Source: JACCXG01 sp963750935
GTDB taxonomy: Bacteria; Acidobacteriota; Vicinamibacteria; Vicinamibacterales; 2-12-FULL-66-21
Reading direction: 5' to 3'
DNA: 64,000 nt
Assembly (NCBI GenBank): GCA_963750935.1
Contig: CAVVSR010000008.1
Span: 62,001 to 126,000, forward strand
Shown piece after piece: positions 43,223 through 53,619 of this stretch (its first letter is position 1; each line of letters starts with the position of its first letter). The notes beneath the pieces were generated by a model, which had not been told where the DNA came from, did not search any database, and saw only the letters and a list, made by a program, of their open reading frames with translations. Position numbers and translations under genes: made by a program.

Positions 43223-43901
43223 CCTGTCGGCGCAGACTGTTCCCGAGGCGCTGCTGCGGTGGCGCAGCGCCGCCCGCCTGATCCCCAGCCGCTTCCCCGT
43301 GACCGGGCTGTTCGACCGCGTCGCCGATCCCGCCGACCTCGAGGCGGTGTTCGAGCTGGAAGGCTGGACCAACGACCGCATCAGCAACGAGCTCGGGTTG
43401 CTGCACACCATCCCGCGCGACGAATGGGTCGCAGGCAAGTCGATGGCGTCGGTGATCATGGCGGCGTTCTGTCATCCGTCGGCCGGCGGAGGACGCTTCT
43501 CCGGCGACGATCGCGGCGCCTGGTACGCGGCGCGCAGCATCGAAACCGCAATCGCCGAATCCGTGCACCAGCGCACGCGCGAAGTGGGGGAGTCCGGCGG
43601 CTACGAGACGCGCATGCAGCTGCGCGTCTACCTGGCCGATCTGTCGGCGCGCTTTCACGACGTCCGGTCGGTGCGCGGCGCGGCCGCCGTCCACGATCCG
43701 GACGACTACAGCGCGTCGCAGCGCCTGGCGCGAGCGCTGCTGCACGCGGGCTCGAACGGCATCGTCTATCGAAGCGTCCGCCATCAAGGCGGCGAGTGCG
43801 TGGCCTGTTTCCGTCCGCGCCTGGTCGACAACGTCCGCGTCGGCGGCCACTACGAGTTCCGCTGGGAAGGGCGGCCGGACCCGGTCGTGCGCAAGTTGTA
43901 G
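43215..43901 (+). CDS. RES-domain toxin (NAD+-degrading type)
   Basis: A 228-aa RES-family protein starting at a GTG that overlaps the antitoxin by 8 bp. Conserved polar residues of the fold are visible in RWRSAARLIPSRF (the Arg of RES), the RGAWYAARSIETAIAESVHQR segment (Tyr, Glu) and the late SNGIVYRSVRHQGGECVACFRP (Ser). RES toxins such as MbcT are NAD+ phosphorylases or glycohydrolases that stop growth. All three signature positions seem intact, so it should be active. Confidence 0.9.
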   Translation: MASLSAQTVPEALLRWRSAARLIPSRFPVTGLFDRVADPADLEAVFELEGWTNDRISNELGLLHTIPRDEWVAGKSMASVIMAAFCHPSAGGGRFSGDDRGAWYAARSIETAIAESVHQRTREVGESGGYETRMQLRVYLADLSARFHDVRSVRGAAAVHDPDDYSASQRLARALLHAGSNGIVYRSVRHQGGECVACFRPRLVDNVRVGGHYEFRWEGRPDPVVRKL

Positions 43902-43935
43902 GGCAAGCCACGCTCGGCGCGTGGTACTTTGAGGC

Positions 43936-44485
43936 ATGCACCCCTGGCATGACTGCTACGTGGACGACACGGTCGTCGAGCGCGCCTTTCCCGTCGTGAT
44001 CGAGGTCCCGAAGGGCAGCAAGAACAAGTACGAACTGGACAAGGAAACCGGCCTGCTGCGGCTCGACCGCGTGCTCTACAGCGCCGTCCACTATCCGGCG
44101 GACTACGGCTTCATCCCGCGCACCTTCTGCGACGACGGCGATCCGCTCGACGCGCTCGTCATCAGCCAGGAACCGGTGCACCCGCTGACCATCGTCGAAG
44201 CGCGCGCTATCGGCGTCATGCGGATGCGCGACGAGAAGGGCATCGACGACAAGATCGTCGCCGTCAGCGTGCGCGACCCCGCGTTCTCCGACTACACCAG
44301 CAAGGAGCAGATCCCCATCCACACGCTCCGCGAGATCCGCCGCTTCTTCGAGGACTACAAGGTGCTCGAGCACAAGCAGGTGATCGTCGAGGACCTGCTG
44401 GGAGTGGAGGACGCGACGCGGATCATTCGCGAAGTCCCTCGATCTCTACCGCCAGCTGCGTCGAGGCGAGCTGCGCAAGCTGTGA
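43936..44485 (+). CDS. ppa: Inorganic pyrophosphatase (one frameshift near the end)
   Basis: Family I Mg2+-dependent pyrophosphatase: EVPKGSKNKYELDKETGLLRLDRVLYSAVHYPADYGFIP and the metal-binding DDGDPLDALV. After ATRIIRE the frame breaks near 44431 (one extra base in GAAGTCC); skipping it gives SLDLYRQLRRGELRKL and a stop at 44485, 182 aa in total, as expected. Without the correction the frame runs to 44559 with a non-homologous tail. Drives biosynthesis by hydrolysing PPi. Confidence 0.93.
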
Positions 44486-44658
44486 CGCCTTCCGCCGGGC
44501 CCACGGCGCCCGGTGCCGCGGCGGGTGTGCTCGTGTCACGGTTCGTCCCAGGACAGTGACGCCGTACCGCAACCATTCGTCCCGGGTGGCCGTCTAAGCC
44601 ACCGCTGGCGGTGCCGGCAGCGCGTCCTCGATTCCGTCGCTTTCCAAGGGTCCCACTC

Positions 44659-47104
44659 ATGATCGACAGCCTGCGCAAGGACCTGGTCTACGCCATCCGC
44701 GGCCTGCGGAAGAACCCCGGATACACGGCGGTCACCGTGCTCACGCTCGCGCTCGGCATCGGCGCGAACACCGCGATCTTCAGCGTCATCAACGGGGTCC
44801 TGCTGAAGCCGCTGCCGTATCCCGCGCCGGACCGGCTCGTCTTCATCACCAGCCAGTTCCCGGCGCTGGGGTTCGACCAGTTCTGGGTGTCGGCGCCGGA
44901 GTTCCTGGAGTTCCGCGAGCGGAACCGGTCGTTCCAGGACGTCGGCGCCTATCGTGCCGGCGCCGTGAACCTGGGGACCGAGGACGTCCCCCGGCGGGTG
45001 AACTCGGCAATCGTGACGTCGGAACTGATGCCGGTTCTCGGCGTCGCGGCGCAGCGCGGCCGGCACTTCACCCGCGAGGACACGTTGCCGGGCGCAGAAG
45101 ACGTCGCCATCCTGTCCGACGAGATCTGGGATACGGCGTTCGGCCGCGACGAGGGCGTGGTCGGGCGGGTCATTCGCATCGATGGCACGCCGACGCGCAT
45201 CGTCGGCATCATGCCGCCCGGCTACGACGTGCACGACGAGAAGGTGCTGGTCTGGCGTCCGCTCACCCTCGATCCGGCGAATCCCGGCGGGCGTGGCGGC
45301 CACTTTCTGTACCTGGTCGGACGGCTCAAGGACGGCGTGACGATGCCGCAGGCCGCCGCAGACGTCGAGACCATGCTGGAGCAGTGGCCGACGCTGAATC
45401 AGAAAACGCACACGCCCAACCTGAAACAGCATCGCCTCCGGCTCGACGGCCTGCAGACCGATCTCGTCGGCGGTATCCAGCGTGCGCTGTGGGTGCTTCA
45501 GGGGGCGGTCGGATTCGTCCTGCTGATCGCCTGCGCCAACCTCGCGAACCTGCTGCTGGCACGCGCCGAGTCACGGCAGAAGGAGTTCGCGGTACGGTCG
45601 GCGCTCGGGGCGAGCCGCTGGCACCTGGTGCGGCAGTTCCTGACCGAGGGCGTGCTGCTGGCGCTCGTCGGCGGCACGCTCGGCGCCACCGCCGGCTTCG
45701 CCGGCCTGCGCGCGATGATCGCCGCCAACCCGCAGAGCCTGCCACGAGCCGCGGAGATCACGCTGGATCCGTGGGTGCTGGTGTTCACGCTGCTGGTGTC
45801 GATCGTGACCGGCGTCCTGTTCGGGCTCGCACCGCTGCTGCAGCTGCGCGAGCGCGTCGTCAGCCTCTCGCTGAAGGAAGGCGGGCAGCGGACCACCGGC
45901 GCGCGCACGCGGCTGCGCAATGCGCTCGTGGTCAGCGAGATTGCCCTCGCGGTGGTGCTCGTCATCGGCGCCGGTCTGCTGCTGCGCAGCTTCTGGAACC
46001 TGATGCAGGTCGATGCCGGATTCAAGCGGAACCAGCTGGCGACGTTCGGCCTGGTGCTGCCCAACTCGCTGTACCGCGAGCCCCAGGCGCGCGTGGACTT
46101 CTTCCGTCGCCTGACCGGGGAACTGCGGCAGGTGCCCGGCGTGCAGTCCGCCGCGACGATGACGGGGTTGCCGCCGCAGCGGCTCGTCAACGCGAACGAC
46201 ACCGACATCGACGGCTACACCGCCCCGCCAGAAGGGCCGTTCGAGAACGTGGACTACTACCAGACAGTCACGCAGGACTACCTGTCGACGCTCGGCATCC
46301 CGGTGGTGGAGGGGCGGGACTTCGCGCTGTCCGATGCGACCGGCCCGCCGGTGGCGATGATCAACGAGACCCTGGCCCGCACCTTCTTCGCCGATCAAGA
46401 GCGCGGTCGGCCGCCGTATCAAACCGGGCTTCGGCGATCAGGTGCCGTGGTTCACGATCGTCGGCGTGGTGCGAGACGTGAAGCAGGGGGGCATCGGCAG
46501 CAAGACCGGCACCGAGCTGTACCTGCTGGCGGAACAACTGCCGCGAATCCGCAACACCGCGCCCGGCAACATGAACGTCGTGCTGCGATCGTCGCTGCCG
46601 GTGGAGACGCTGGCACCGCGCATCCGGCAGATCGTCCAGGGCATGGATCCGACGCTGCCGATCGTGCGCCTGCGGACGATGGACGAGGTGTTCGGCGAGT
46701 CGGTGTCACGGCCACGATTCCTCGCGCAGCTGCTCGGCTTGTTCGCCGGCCTGGCGCTCGCGCTTGCCGCGGTCGGCACCTACGGGATCCTGGCCTACAC
46801 CGTCTCGCAGCGGCGCAAGGAGATCGGCATTCACATGGCCCTTGGGGCGACGCGAGGATCGGTGCTGGGGATGATTCTCGGGCAGGGCATTCGCATCACC
46901 GCCGCCGGTCTCGTGGCCGGCACCGCCGCCGCCCTCCTGCTCACGCGGGTGCTTCAGGCGCAGCTCTTCAACGTCAAGCCGACCGATCCCTTGACGATGA
47001 GTGCGGTGGCCCTGTTCATCACGATCGTCGCGGTCCTCGCGTGCTACCTGCCGGCGGCGCGGGCCAGCCGCGTCGACCCGATGGTGGTGCTTCGGGACCA
47101 GTAA
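44659..47104 (+). CDS. Orphan MacB/FtsX-type permease of the acidobacterial duplicated type (one frameshift)
   Basis: Starts LRKDLVYAIRGLRKNPGYTAVTVLTLALGIGANTAIF, the standard opening of acidobacterial duplicated orphan permeases. It has a MacB-like periplasmic domain (residues ~45-245), an FtsX core, a second periplasmic domain and a second FtsX core ending RASRVDPMVVLRDQ. One extra A near 46397-46398 (CAAG for CAG) breaks the frame; removing it gives 814 aa, the usual length. No ATPase gene is adjacent, hence 'orphan'. Function unproven, probably envelope transport or mechanotransmission. Confidence 0.9.
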
Positions 47105-47137
47105 GCCCCTGCGTGGTTTTGGCTTACACTCGGCGAT

Positions 47138-48334
47138 GTGCCGCCCGAACCCGAACAGGACATCGACCGGCTGATTCTCGAGCTTCACGCCAGCGGCACT
47201 GAGTCGCAGGCGGCGCCAGGCGGCCTCGGTTCGACGACGCGGCTCGAGCGCTGGCTGCAGATCCTCGCCGAGAAACACGGCAGCGATCTGCTGCTCGTCG
47301 CCGGCGCGCCGCCGTCGATGCGCGTCGACGGCAAGGTGATCCCGCTGGCCGAGGGACCGCTCGACGGCCTCGACATCGAGGATGCGGTCGTGCCGGCGCT
47401 CGCCCCGCACGCCCGGCGTCAGTATCGCGACGCCTCGATCGCGGACGCGTCGTTCCGCATCACCGGACTCGGTCGTTTCCGGATCAACCTGCACCGCGAA
47501 CGCGGCCGTGCCGCCGCCGCGGTCCGCCTGCTCCCGAGCCGGGTGCCGCGGCTGGCTACGCTGAACCTGCCCATCCAGGTCGAGCAGCTCGCGCAGCTGC
47601 CGCGCGGCCTCGTGCTGGTCGGCGGTCCGACCGGTTCAGGCAAGAGCACGACGCTCGCGGCGCTGGTCGAAGAGATTAACCGCCGCGACGCCCGCCACAT
47701 CATCACCATCGAGGATCCGATCGAGTACGAGCACGCGCACTACGGCAGCCTGATCGAACAGGTCGAAGTCGGCGTCGACGCGCCCGATTTTCCGACCGCG
47801 CTCCGGGCCGCCATGCGCCAGGCCCCGGACGTCATCGTGGTTGGCGAGATGCGCGATCCGGAGACGATGCGGATTGCGCTGGCGGCAGCGGAAACCGGCC
47901 ACCTGGTGCTGTCCACGGTGCACACGACCGACGCGGCGTCGGCGGTGTCGCGGATCGCCGACTCGTTCCCGTCGGAGCGGCAGAACACGATTCGGCAGGA
48001 GCTGGCGATGGCGCTCGCGGCGATCCTGACGCAGACCCTGATGCCGCGGGTCGGCGGCGGGTTGGTGCCGGCCGCCGAGCTGTTGATGGTGGGCTACGGC
48101 GCGCGACAGCACATCCGCAAGAACGCGCTGCAGCACCTCCATCAGGAAACGACGATCACGCGCCGCGTCGGATCGTTCACGCTGGAGGAGTGCCTGGCCC
48201 GCCTGGTGAAGGAAGGGGTCGTGGAGTGGCGCGAGGCACAGGCGCGTGCGGCGCACGTCGAGGACTTCGAACAGCTGGCGCCGAATCCGAACCGTCAGGC
48301 GACGGACAAGAAGGCGTCGGCGCCAGGCAAGTGA
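47138..48334 (+). CDS. pilT: PilT-type twitching ATPase
   Basis: About 398 aa from a GTG. PilT/VirB11 ATPase with Walker A GGPTGSGKST (~residue 165), Asp box ITIEDPIEYEH, Walker B region APDVIVVGEMRDPETM and His box STVHTTDAASAVSRI. The N-terminal ~40 residues are acidic and unusual. In the family it retracts type IV pili; no other pilus gene lies in the window. The hydrophilic tail ends DKKASAPGK. Confidence 0.93.
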   Translation: MPPEPEQDIDRLILELHASGTESQAAPGGLGSTTRLERWLQILAEKHGSDLLLVAGAPPSMRVDGKVIPLAEGPLDGLDIEDAVVPALAPHARRQYRDASIADASFRITGLGRFRINLHRERGRAAAAVRLLPSRVPRLATLNLPIQVEQLAQLPRGLVLVGGPTGSGKSTTLAALVEEINRRDARHIITIEDPIEYEHAHYGSLIEQVEVGVDAPDFPTALRAAMRQAPDVIVVGEMRDPETMRIALAAAETGHLVLSTVHTTDAASAVSRIADSFPSERQNTIRQELAMALAAILTQTLMPRVGGGLVPAAELLMVGYGARQHIRKNALQHLHQETTITRRVGSFTLEECLARLVKEGVVEWREAQARAAHVEDFEQLAPNPNRQATDKKASAPGK

Positions 48335-48340
48335 ATCGGG

Positions 48341-49130
48341 CTAGAGCGCGCCGCCGAGCCGCTCCTGCAGCTTCTCGCGATAGCCGCGGCTGAGGGTCAG
48401 CCGCGCGCCGGTCCGCAGGCACACCACGTATTCGCCGTTGAACCAGGGCTGCAGCTCGTGCACGCGCTCGATGTTCACGATGTGGCAGCGATGAATCCTG
48501 AAGAAGACGTCGGGATCGAGCTGCGCTTCGATCGCGGTCATCGTGTCCCGCAGCAGGTGGGCCTCGCCGCCGACGTGCAGCTTGACGTAATTGCCGGCGG
48601 CTTCGATCCAGTCGATCTCGGAGGTGCGGACGAAATAGACGCGGCCGCCTGACTTGATCACGAAGCGATCGACGCGTTGTGGCGGCTCACGCAGGTCGTT
48701 GACCAGCTCCAGCAGGCGTCGCTCGAGCTCACCCTGTGTCTGCTGCTGCAGCTGCTGGCGCGCCCGGACCAGCGCCTCCCTGAAACGATCGCGGTCGAAC
48801 GGCTTCAGCAGGTAGTCGAGCGCCCTGACATCGAACGCGCGCAGCGCGTAGCGATCGTAGGCCGTGACGAAGACCACCGGCGGCATGCGCGCCGGGCCAA
48901 TCGCTTCGACGACGTCGAAGCCGGTCGCCCCGGGCATCTGCACGTCGAGAAAAATCAGGTCGGGTTGCAGTTCCTGGATTGCCCCGATCGCGTCGGTGCC
49001 GTTCTCGCACTCGGCGACGATCTCGACCCAGCTCTCCTGGCCAAGCAGCATCCGCAGCCGTTCGCGCGCCAGCGGTTCGTCGTCCGCGATCAGGACCCGG
49101 GTCTTCGTCGCGGCGAGCGGTGGTGGTCAT
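48341..49130 (-). CDS. LytTR-family response regulator (one frameshift at the N-terminus)
   Basis: Receiver (phospho-acceptor in LIFLDVQMPG, KP at LLKPFDRDRF) joined to a LytTR DNA-binding domain (DRFVIKSGGRVYFVRTSEIDWIEAAGNYVKLH, FFRIHRCHIVNIERV). The initiation codon is ATG 49130, overlapping the kinase stop by 4 bp; the frame shifts by one base near 49108-49117. After correction, RVLIADDEPLARERLRMLL is restored and the protein is 262 aa. It pairs with the LytS-type kinase upstream. Confidence 0.92.
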
Positions 49131-50263
49131 GCGAGCGCCACTTGAGGAGCCTCCGCGGGCGCGGTGACGACCCGCTGGAGTGGAATCAGCATCTGCACCG
49201 CAAGGCCGCCGCTGCCGTCGGCGAAATCGAGCCGGTGCTCGTCGCCGTACAGGCAGTCCAGCCGTGCGCGCGTGTTCGACAGTCCGACGCCGTTGGTGAA
49301 CCGCGCCCGGGCGTTCTTGCTCAAGCCGACGCCGTTGTCGCGCACCTCAATCCAGATCCCCGCGTCCTTGCGCTTGGCCGAGACCTGCACCAGCCCCTGG
49401 CCGCTCTTCGGCGAGATGCCGTGCTTGATCGCGTTCTCGACCAGCGGCTGCAGGATGAGTCGTGGCACTTCGGCGTCCAGCGTTTCGGGATCGATGTCGA
49501 ACCTCACGGACAGACGATCGCGGAAGCGGATCTGTTCGATCTCGAGGTACTTCTGCAGGAACTCCAGCTCCTCTTTCAACGGCACGTGGGCGGCGCCGGA
49601 TCGATCGAACGTCAGCCGCAGCAGATCGCTGAGCCGCGCAATCATCCGATCCGCGGCCTCGGGATCGGTGTGCAGCAGCGTCGAGATCGCATGGAGCGTG
49701 TTGAACAGGAAGTGCGGGTGCAGTTCGGCCTCGAGCGTCTTCAGCCGCGCCTCCATCAGGCTGGTCTCCAGGTGTGCCGCCTTGAGCGCGCGGGCCTGGG
49801 ACTCGCGGTAGTAGTCGAGCGCGTAACTGAGTCCGACGACCGCGGCGTAGGTCATCAGCGTCCAGTCGAGATTGCGAAGATAGTTGCTCTGCGCGTAATT
49901 CAGCACCGCCGGCGCCGGCATCATCCGCAGTTCGGGCCACAGCGTCATGCGGACGCCGAGCATCACCGCGGTGTGCGTGACGGAGAAGGCCACCGCCGCG
50001 AGCGAGTGCGTGATGAGGGCGCGAAACCAGCGGTCGGAATCGAGTCGGACGCGCGTGGCGATGCGGAAGATCGGACCGATCAGCGCCGCAGGCACGTACC
50101 AGAGCGCGAGGTTGAGCACCAGCAGCGGCCACAGCTCGATGCCATCGACCTTGGCCCGCGGATTCAGCGACGTGAGACGGTAGGCTTGAGCGGTAGAGAA
50201 CAATCCGAGCAGCGTGGCCACCAGGAACACCCAACGGGCCGGCGGCGTCCACGCTCTGTGCAT
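49127..50263 (-). CDS. LytS-type membrane histidine kinase
   Basis: About 378 aa: four N-terminal membrane helices (residues ~8-150), then a His_kinase-type dimerisation segment with phospho-His in LHPHFLFNTLHAISTLLHTDPE, and an ATPase domain with N-box VENAIKHG and G-box WIEVRDNGVGLS, NGVGLSNTRARL. ATG 50263 (MHRAWTPP) is preferred over the upstream frame. Coupled to the LytTR regulator by ATGA overlap; the signal is unknown. Confidence 0.92.
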   Translation of the reverse strand: MHRAWTPPARWVFLVATLLGLFSTAQAYRLTSLNPRAKVDGIELWPLLVLNLALWYVPAALIGPIFRIATRVRLDSDRWFRALITHSLAAVAFSVTHTAVMLGVRMTLWPELRMMPAPAVLNYAQSNYLRNLDWTLMTYAAVVGLSYALDYYRESQARALKAAHLETSLMEARLKTLEAELHPHFLFNTLHAISTLLHTDPEAADRMIARLSDLLRLTFDRSGAAHVPLKEELEFLQKYLEIEQIRFRDRLSVRFDIDPETLDAEVPRLILQPLVENAIKHGISPKSGQGLVQVSAKRKDAGIWIEVRDNGVGLSKNARARFTNGVGLSNTRARLDCLYGDEHRLDFADGSGGLAVQMLIPLQRVVTAPAEAPQVALA

Positions 50264-50413
50264 CGACCCACTATCCGCTTGCGGATGGGTTGCGTCAAGA
50301 CCGCGTCGCGCCGTTCCGCTGACATGCGCCATGGTCCGTCACATGGGATGCGCGCTGGTGTCTATTCCACCGTTGTTCGTCACCGAATAACGTCCATTCG
50401 TCCCAGGCGCACT

Positions 50414-51556
50414 TCATCCCTCGACGGCCACGACGATCAGCGTGGCGTCGTCCTGGAACCGGCCGCCGGTGAAGCTGGTGACGGCATCGACCAGGCGAGC
50501 CTGAAGGGCAGGCGCACTGCACGCACGGTGCTGGACCGCGAGGGCGACCAGCCGCTCGTCGCCGAACTCCAGGTCCCCCTCGTCCCGCGCCTCGGTGATG
50601 CCGTCGGTGTAGAGGATGAGACGATCGCCGCGGCCGATGGCGACGGTGTCCTGGTCGTAGCCGCGATCGGCGAACACGCCGAGCACGGCGCCGCCCGCGG
50701 TCAGCCGCTCGACGGTCCCGTCCGCCCGCACCACGATCGGCGGAAAGTGGCCGGCGTTGCTGTAGGTGAGCGTTCCCAGCGCCGAATCGGCCACGCAGTA
50801 GAAGAAGCTGATGAAGCGCCCTTCGGCGATATGGCCGCAGAGGATGCGATTGACCTGCTGGCACAGTTCCAGCGGCTGCGCCGCGTCGGTGGCGAAGGCG
50901 CGCACCGCGGCCTGCAGGTTGGACATCAGCAGCGCGGCCGGGATGCCCTTGCCGACGACGTCGGCGATGGACAGCGCGAGGCGCTGGCGGCCGAACCCGA
51001 TCGCGTCGAAGCAGTCGCCGCCGACGCCTGACGCCGGTTGCCACGACGTCGCGACTTCGAGGCCGTCGATCTCGGGCACCATCGAGGGCAGCAGCTTCCG
51101 CTGGATCCGTCGCGCTTCGTCGAGCTCGCGTTGCTGATCGTGCGCCTGCTGGCGACGCTCGCGTCCCTTGTCGATCTCGCTGCGCAGCAGCGTGAGCAGC
51201 GTTTGATTGTCCCAGGGCTTCTGCACGAAGTCCCGCACGCCACGCCTCATGGCTTCGACCGCGAGATCGACCGATCCCCAGCCGGTCATGACGACGACCG
51301 GGAGCGTCGCGTCGATCGATTGGATGCCCGACAGCAGATCGATCCCTTCACGACCCGAGGTCGTGTCGCCGGTGTAGTTGAGATCCATCAGGAGCAGGTC
51401 GAATGGCCGCTGCCGCACCGCGTGCAGCGCGGCGTCGGGCGAATTCACGGCATCCAGCTGAAACTCGGACTTCAGAAGAAGACGCAGCGCATCGATCAAG
51501 TCGGGCTGGTCGTCCGCGATCAGCACCCGCGGCCGGACAGCGCAGTCTACGGTCAT
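50414..51556 (-). CDS. Response regulator with SpoIIE-type PP2C output
   Basis: About 380 aa: receiver (IADDQPD, phospho-acceptor in LLLMDLNYTGD, KPW at the end), coiled-coil linker RQQAHDQQRELDEARRIQRKLLP, then a SpoIIE/RsbU phosphatase domain (GVGGDCFDAI, IADVVGKGIPAALLM, ILYTDGITEARD). ATG 51556 (MTVDCAVRPRVLIADDQ) starts the receiver. Output is dephosphorylation of an anti-sigma antagonist-like partner, which is not encoded nearby. Confidence 0.9.
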   Translation of the reverse strand: MTVDCAVRPRVLIADDQPDLIDALRLLLKSEFQLDAVNSPDAALHAVRQRPFDLLLMDLNYTGDTTSGREGIDLLSGIQSIDATLPVVVMTGWGSVDLAVEAMRRGVRDFVQKPWDNQTLLTLLRSEIDKGRERRQQAHDQQRELDEARRIQRKLLPSMVPEIDGLEVATSWQPASGVGGDCFDAIGFGRQRLALSIADVVGKGIPAALLMSNLQAAVRAFATDAAQPLELCQQVNRILCGHIAEGRFISFFYCVADSALGTLTYSNAGHFPPIVVRADGTVERLTAGGAVLGVFADRGYDQDTVAIGRGDRLILYTDGITEARDEGDLEFGDERLVALAVQHRACSAPALQARLVDAVTSFTGGRFQDDATLIVVAVEG

Positions 51557-51752
51557 GGTCGCAGTCGACAAGACCAACAGCCGTGCCAGCGAAAATATGG
51601 CGATTGTTTGAGGGTTTGCCTGGCCTTCGGGAAGGGGGCTGTTCGCTTCCGGACGACGCATTCCCTAAATCGGGCGCAGTGCCGTTCCGTGAACTGCCCT
51701 AACCATGGGGCTTGAAGTCTGCCGAAGCGTTTGCTAAGGTCTACCGTTCCTG

Positions 51753-51986
51753 ATGAGCGACAACATGCAGCCGGATCGACGACTCACTGCGGACAAGGCC
51801 CCCGGCGGGCCCATGTGCCCGTGGTGCCGGGGACGCCTGGTGCTTCAGCCGAGCTTTCCGCTGAGGCAGATGATTCCGGGAGATGCCCGAGCGCGGGCCG
51901 AAGAACACATCCCTGAGGCACTCCGGACCATCCGGGCCTGGGTGTGCGCGACGCCGCACTGCAGGTACCGGGAAACCGCGTTCTGA
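51753..51986 (+). CDS. Small zinc-ribbon-like hypothetical protein
   Basis: A 77-aa protein with CPWC near residue 22 and a second pair C-x(6)-C (CATPHC) near residue 66, a pattern that could bind one zinc ion. It is divergent from the receiver-phosphatase gene and convergent with the DUF4097 gene, which ends 4 bp away. Function unknown. Confidence 0.6.
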   Translation: MSDNMQPDRRLTADKAPGGPMCPWCRGRLVLQPSFPLRQMIPGDARARAEEHIPEALRTIRAWVCATPHCRYRETAF

Positions 51987-51990
51987 CCTG

Positions 51991-52935
51991 CTACAGCTCG
52001 TTTTTGGGGTCTTTGCCCCGCGCCGGCGTCGCACCCGGCCGCCGCAGATGGATCGTCCCGCCAAACGTTTCGACCTCGAACTCGGCGCTCCCGCTGCCGA
52101 GGGTGTAAGTCGCCTTGCGACCGCGCCCGACCTCGCCGACACGTTGGAGGGGCAGGCTCGCGTGGTTGAGCGATCCGCTGTAGGTGCGCACCGAGAACAC
52201 GGCGCTCGTGGTTTCCGGCACCGTGAGCACGATGTTGCCATTGTGCGAGGCGAAGCGATACTTGCCACGCGGCGCCGGGGTCCCCTCGAACGAGATGTGT
52301 CCGTTGACCGTGCTCGCTTCGACGGTCTCCGACGTCACCTTGATCAGGCGGATTGAGCCGTTCACGGTCTCGGCCAGGATGTCGCCGGCGCTGTCGGTGA
52401 CGCTCACGCCCTGATTGATCGAGCTCACGGTGATGCGGCCGCGCGCGCCGCTGACCTGCACGTCACCCTCGACCGACTTGCCGAAGACGAAGTCGGCGCC
52501 GCCCTTGAGCACGACATCGCCGCGCACCGTTTCCGCCGAGACCTCGCTCTGGGTGCCCTCCACGGCGATGTACGCATGGTGTCCGGTGACCTTCACCGGC
52601 ATCCACACCGGCACGTTGATCTCGTAGTCGACGGCGCCAGGGCCGTGCGATCCGGACGATGAGACGCTGACACCGCTCTGCACCGTCCGCACCGAGACGC
52701 GCATCCGCGAGATGTGTCGCGCCTGCACGCGAACCGAGTCGCGATCCCAGCCTCGGACGATCACCTCGCCGCCGAAATTGTCGACCATCAGCCGCGCGCC
52801 GCGGGTCACGGCGATCGTCTGGTCGGTCTGTGGCGGCTTCGCCGTGGCGGCGGTCTGCGCCCGTGCAGAGGCGAGGCCTCCCGCAAACGTCAGCAGCACG
52901 GCCATCACGAACTGGAACACTCGGGACTGTGACAT
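51991..52935 (-). CDS. DUF4097-family secreted beta-helix-like protein
   Basis: A 314-aa protein: signal peptide (cleavage near ARAQ), then repeated short beta strands with alternating 'G-D-V/S-V' turns (VRGDVVLKGG, GKSVEGDVQVSGARG, DILAETVNGSIRL, STVNGHISFEG), the DUF4097 right-handed beta-solenoid pattern. It is the third gene of an ECF sigma/anti-sigma operon (8-bp gap). Such DUF4097 proteins often accompany ECF systems and may sense or respond to envelope stress. Confidence 0.9.
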   Translation of the reverse strand: MSQSRVFQFVMAVLLTFAGGLASARAQTAATAKPPQTDQTIAVTRGARLMVDNFGGEVIVRGWDRDSVRVQARHISRMRVSVRTVQSGVSVSSSGSHGPGAVDYEINVPVWMPVKVTGHHAYIAVEGTQSEVSAETVRGDVVLKGGADFVFGKSVEGDVQVSGARGRITVSSINQGVSVTDSAGDILAETVNGSIRLIKVTSETVEASTVNGHISFEGTPAPRGKYRFASHNGNIVLTVPETTSAVFSVRTYSGSLNHASLPLQRVGEVGRGRKATYTLGSGSAEFEVETFGGTIHLRRPGATPARGKDPKNEL

Positions 52936-52943
52936 GTCGGTCG

Positions 52944-53597
52944 TCAGCTCTTGGGGCCGGCGATGGATGTTGCCGCGCGAAGGAACGCGAGCTTGCGGGC
53001 TCGCGCCGCGGCCAGGTACTCGTTCAGGTAGACGTTCGCTGGCTCTTCGGCCAGCGCCGCGCGGCACTGCGCGATGGCGCGGTCGATCGACTGGAGGTTC
53101 TCCTCGAGGATGCGCACGGTTTCCTTGTCGAGACTGGCACGCCCGGCGTCCAGCGTCCGCTGCAGGTCGGCGATCGCCTCGTCGTAGGCGCCATCCGCGA
53201 AATTGACCGGGATGACCGGCTCCGCGGCGACGGGAGGGAAGTCGGTGCGCTCGCCGCCCAGGCGCGCGAGCCACACCATGCTGCCCGACAGCACCATCAG
53301 CGCAAGGCCCGCGGCGACCAGCTGCGGCAGCGTGAAGGAGAAGCGTCTCGCCGCTCGTGGCGCCGCCGGCGTCGTGGCCGCCCCCGTCCCGATCCGCGCG
53401 GCCACCCCGGTCCAGAGGTCGCGCTCGGGCGGAGTGTCGTGCAGCGCCGTGGCTCGCGAGACGACGCGACGCAGGCCATCGAGATCGGCCCGGCACTGCG
53501 CGCAGCTCGCCAGGTGTGCGTCGACGTCGCGCCGCTCGACGGCAGTCAGCTCGTCGTCGAGGTATTCGGACAGCCGATCGTTGACGGCGTCGTGCAT
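52944..53597 (-). CDS. Anti-sigma factor with zf-HC2 domain
   Basis: About 217 aa. N-terminal zinc-binding anti-sigma domain HLASCAQC (HxxxCxxC, residues ~29-36), membrane helix (LPQLVAAGLALMVLSGSMVWLA, ~90-112) and a periplasmic helical region (EAIADLQRTLDAGRASLDK). ATG 53597 has a GAGGA ribosome site; an upstream TTG at 53627 would overlap the sigma gene. Second gene of the sigma/anti-sigma/DUF4097 operon. Confidence 0.92.
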   Translation of the reverse strand: MHDAVNDRLSEYLDDELTAVERRDVDAHLASCAQCRADLDGLRRVVSRATALHDTPPERDLWTGVAARIGTGAATTPAAPRAARRFSFTLPQLVAAGLALMVLSGSMVWLARLGGERTDFPPVAAEPVIPVNFADGAYDEAIADLQRTLDAGRASLDKETVRILEENLQSIDRAIAQCRAALAEEPANVYLNEYLAAARARKLAFLRAATSIAGPKS

Positions 53598-53619
53598 GGG
53601 AAGTGGTCCTCGCGCCTGA

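Noticed and set aside
48677..51031. Plus-strand frame of 784 aa across the LytS/LytTR and receiver-phosphatase genes
   Set aside because: It crosses three well-supported minus-strand genes and has shadow composition.
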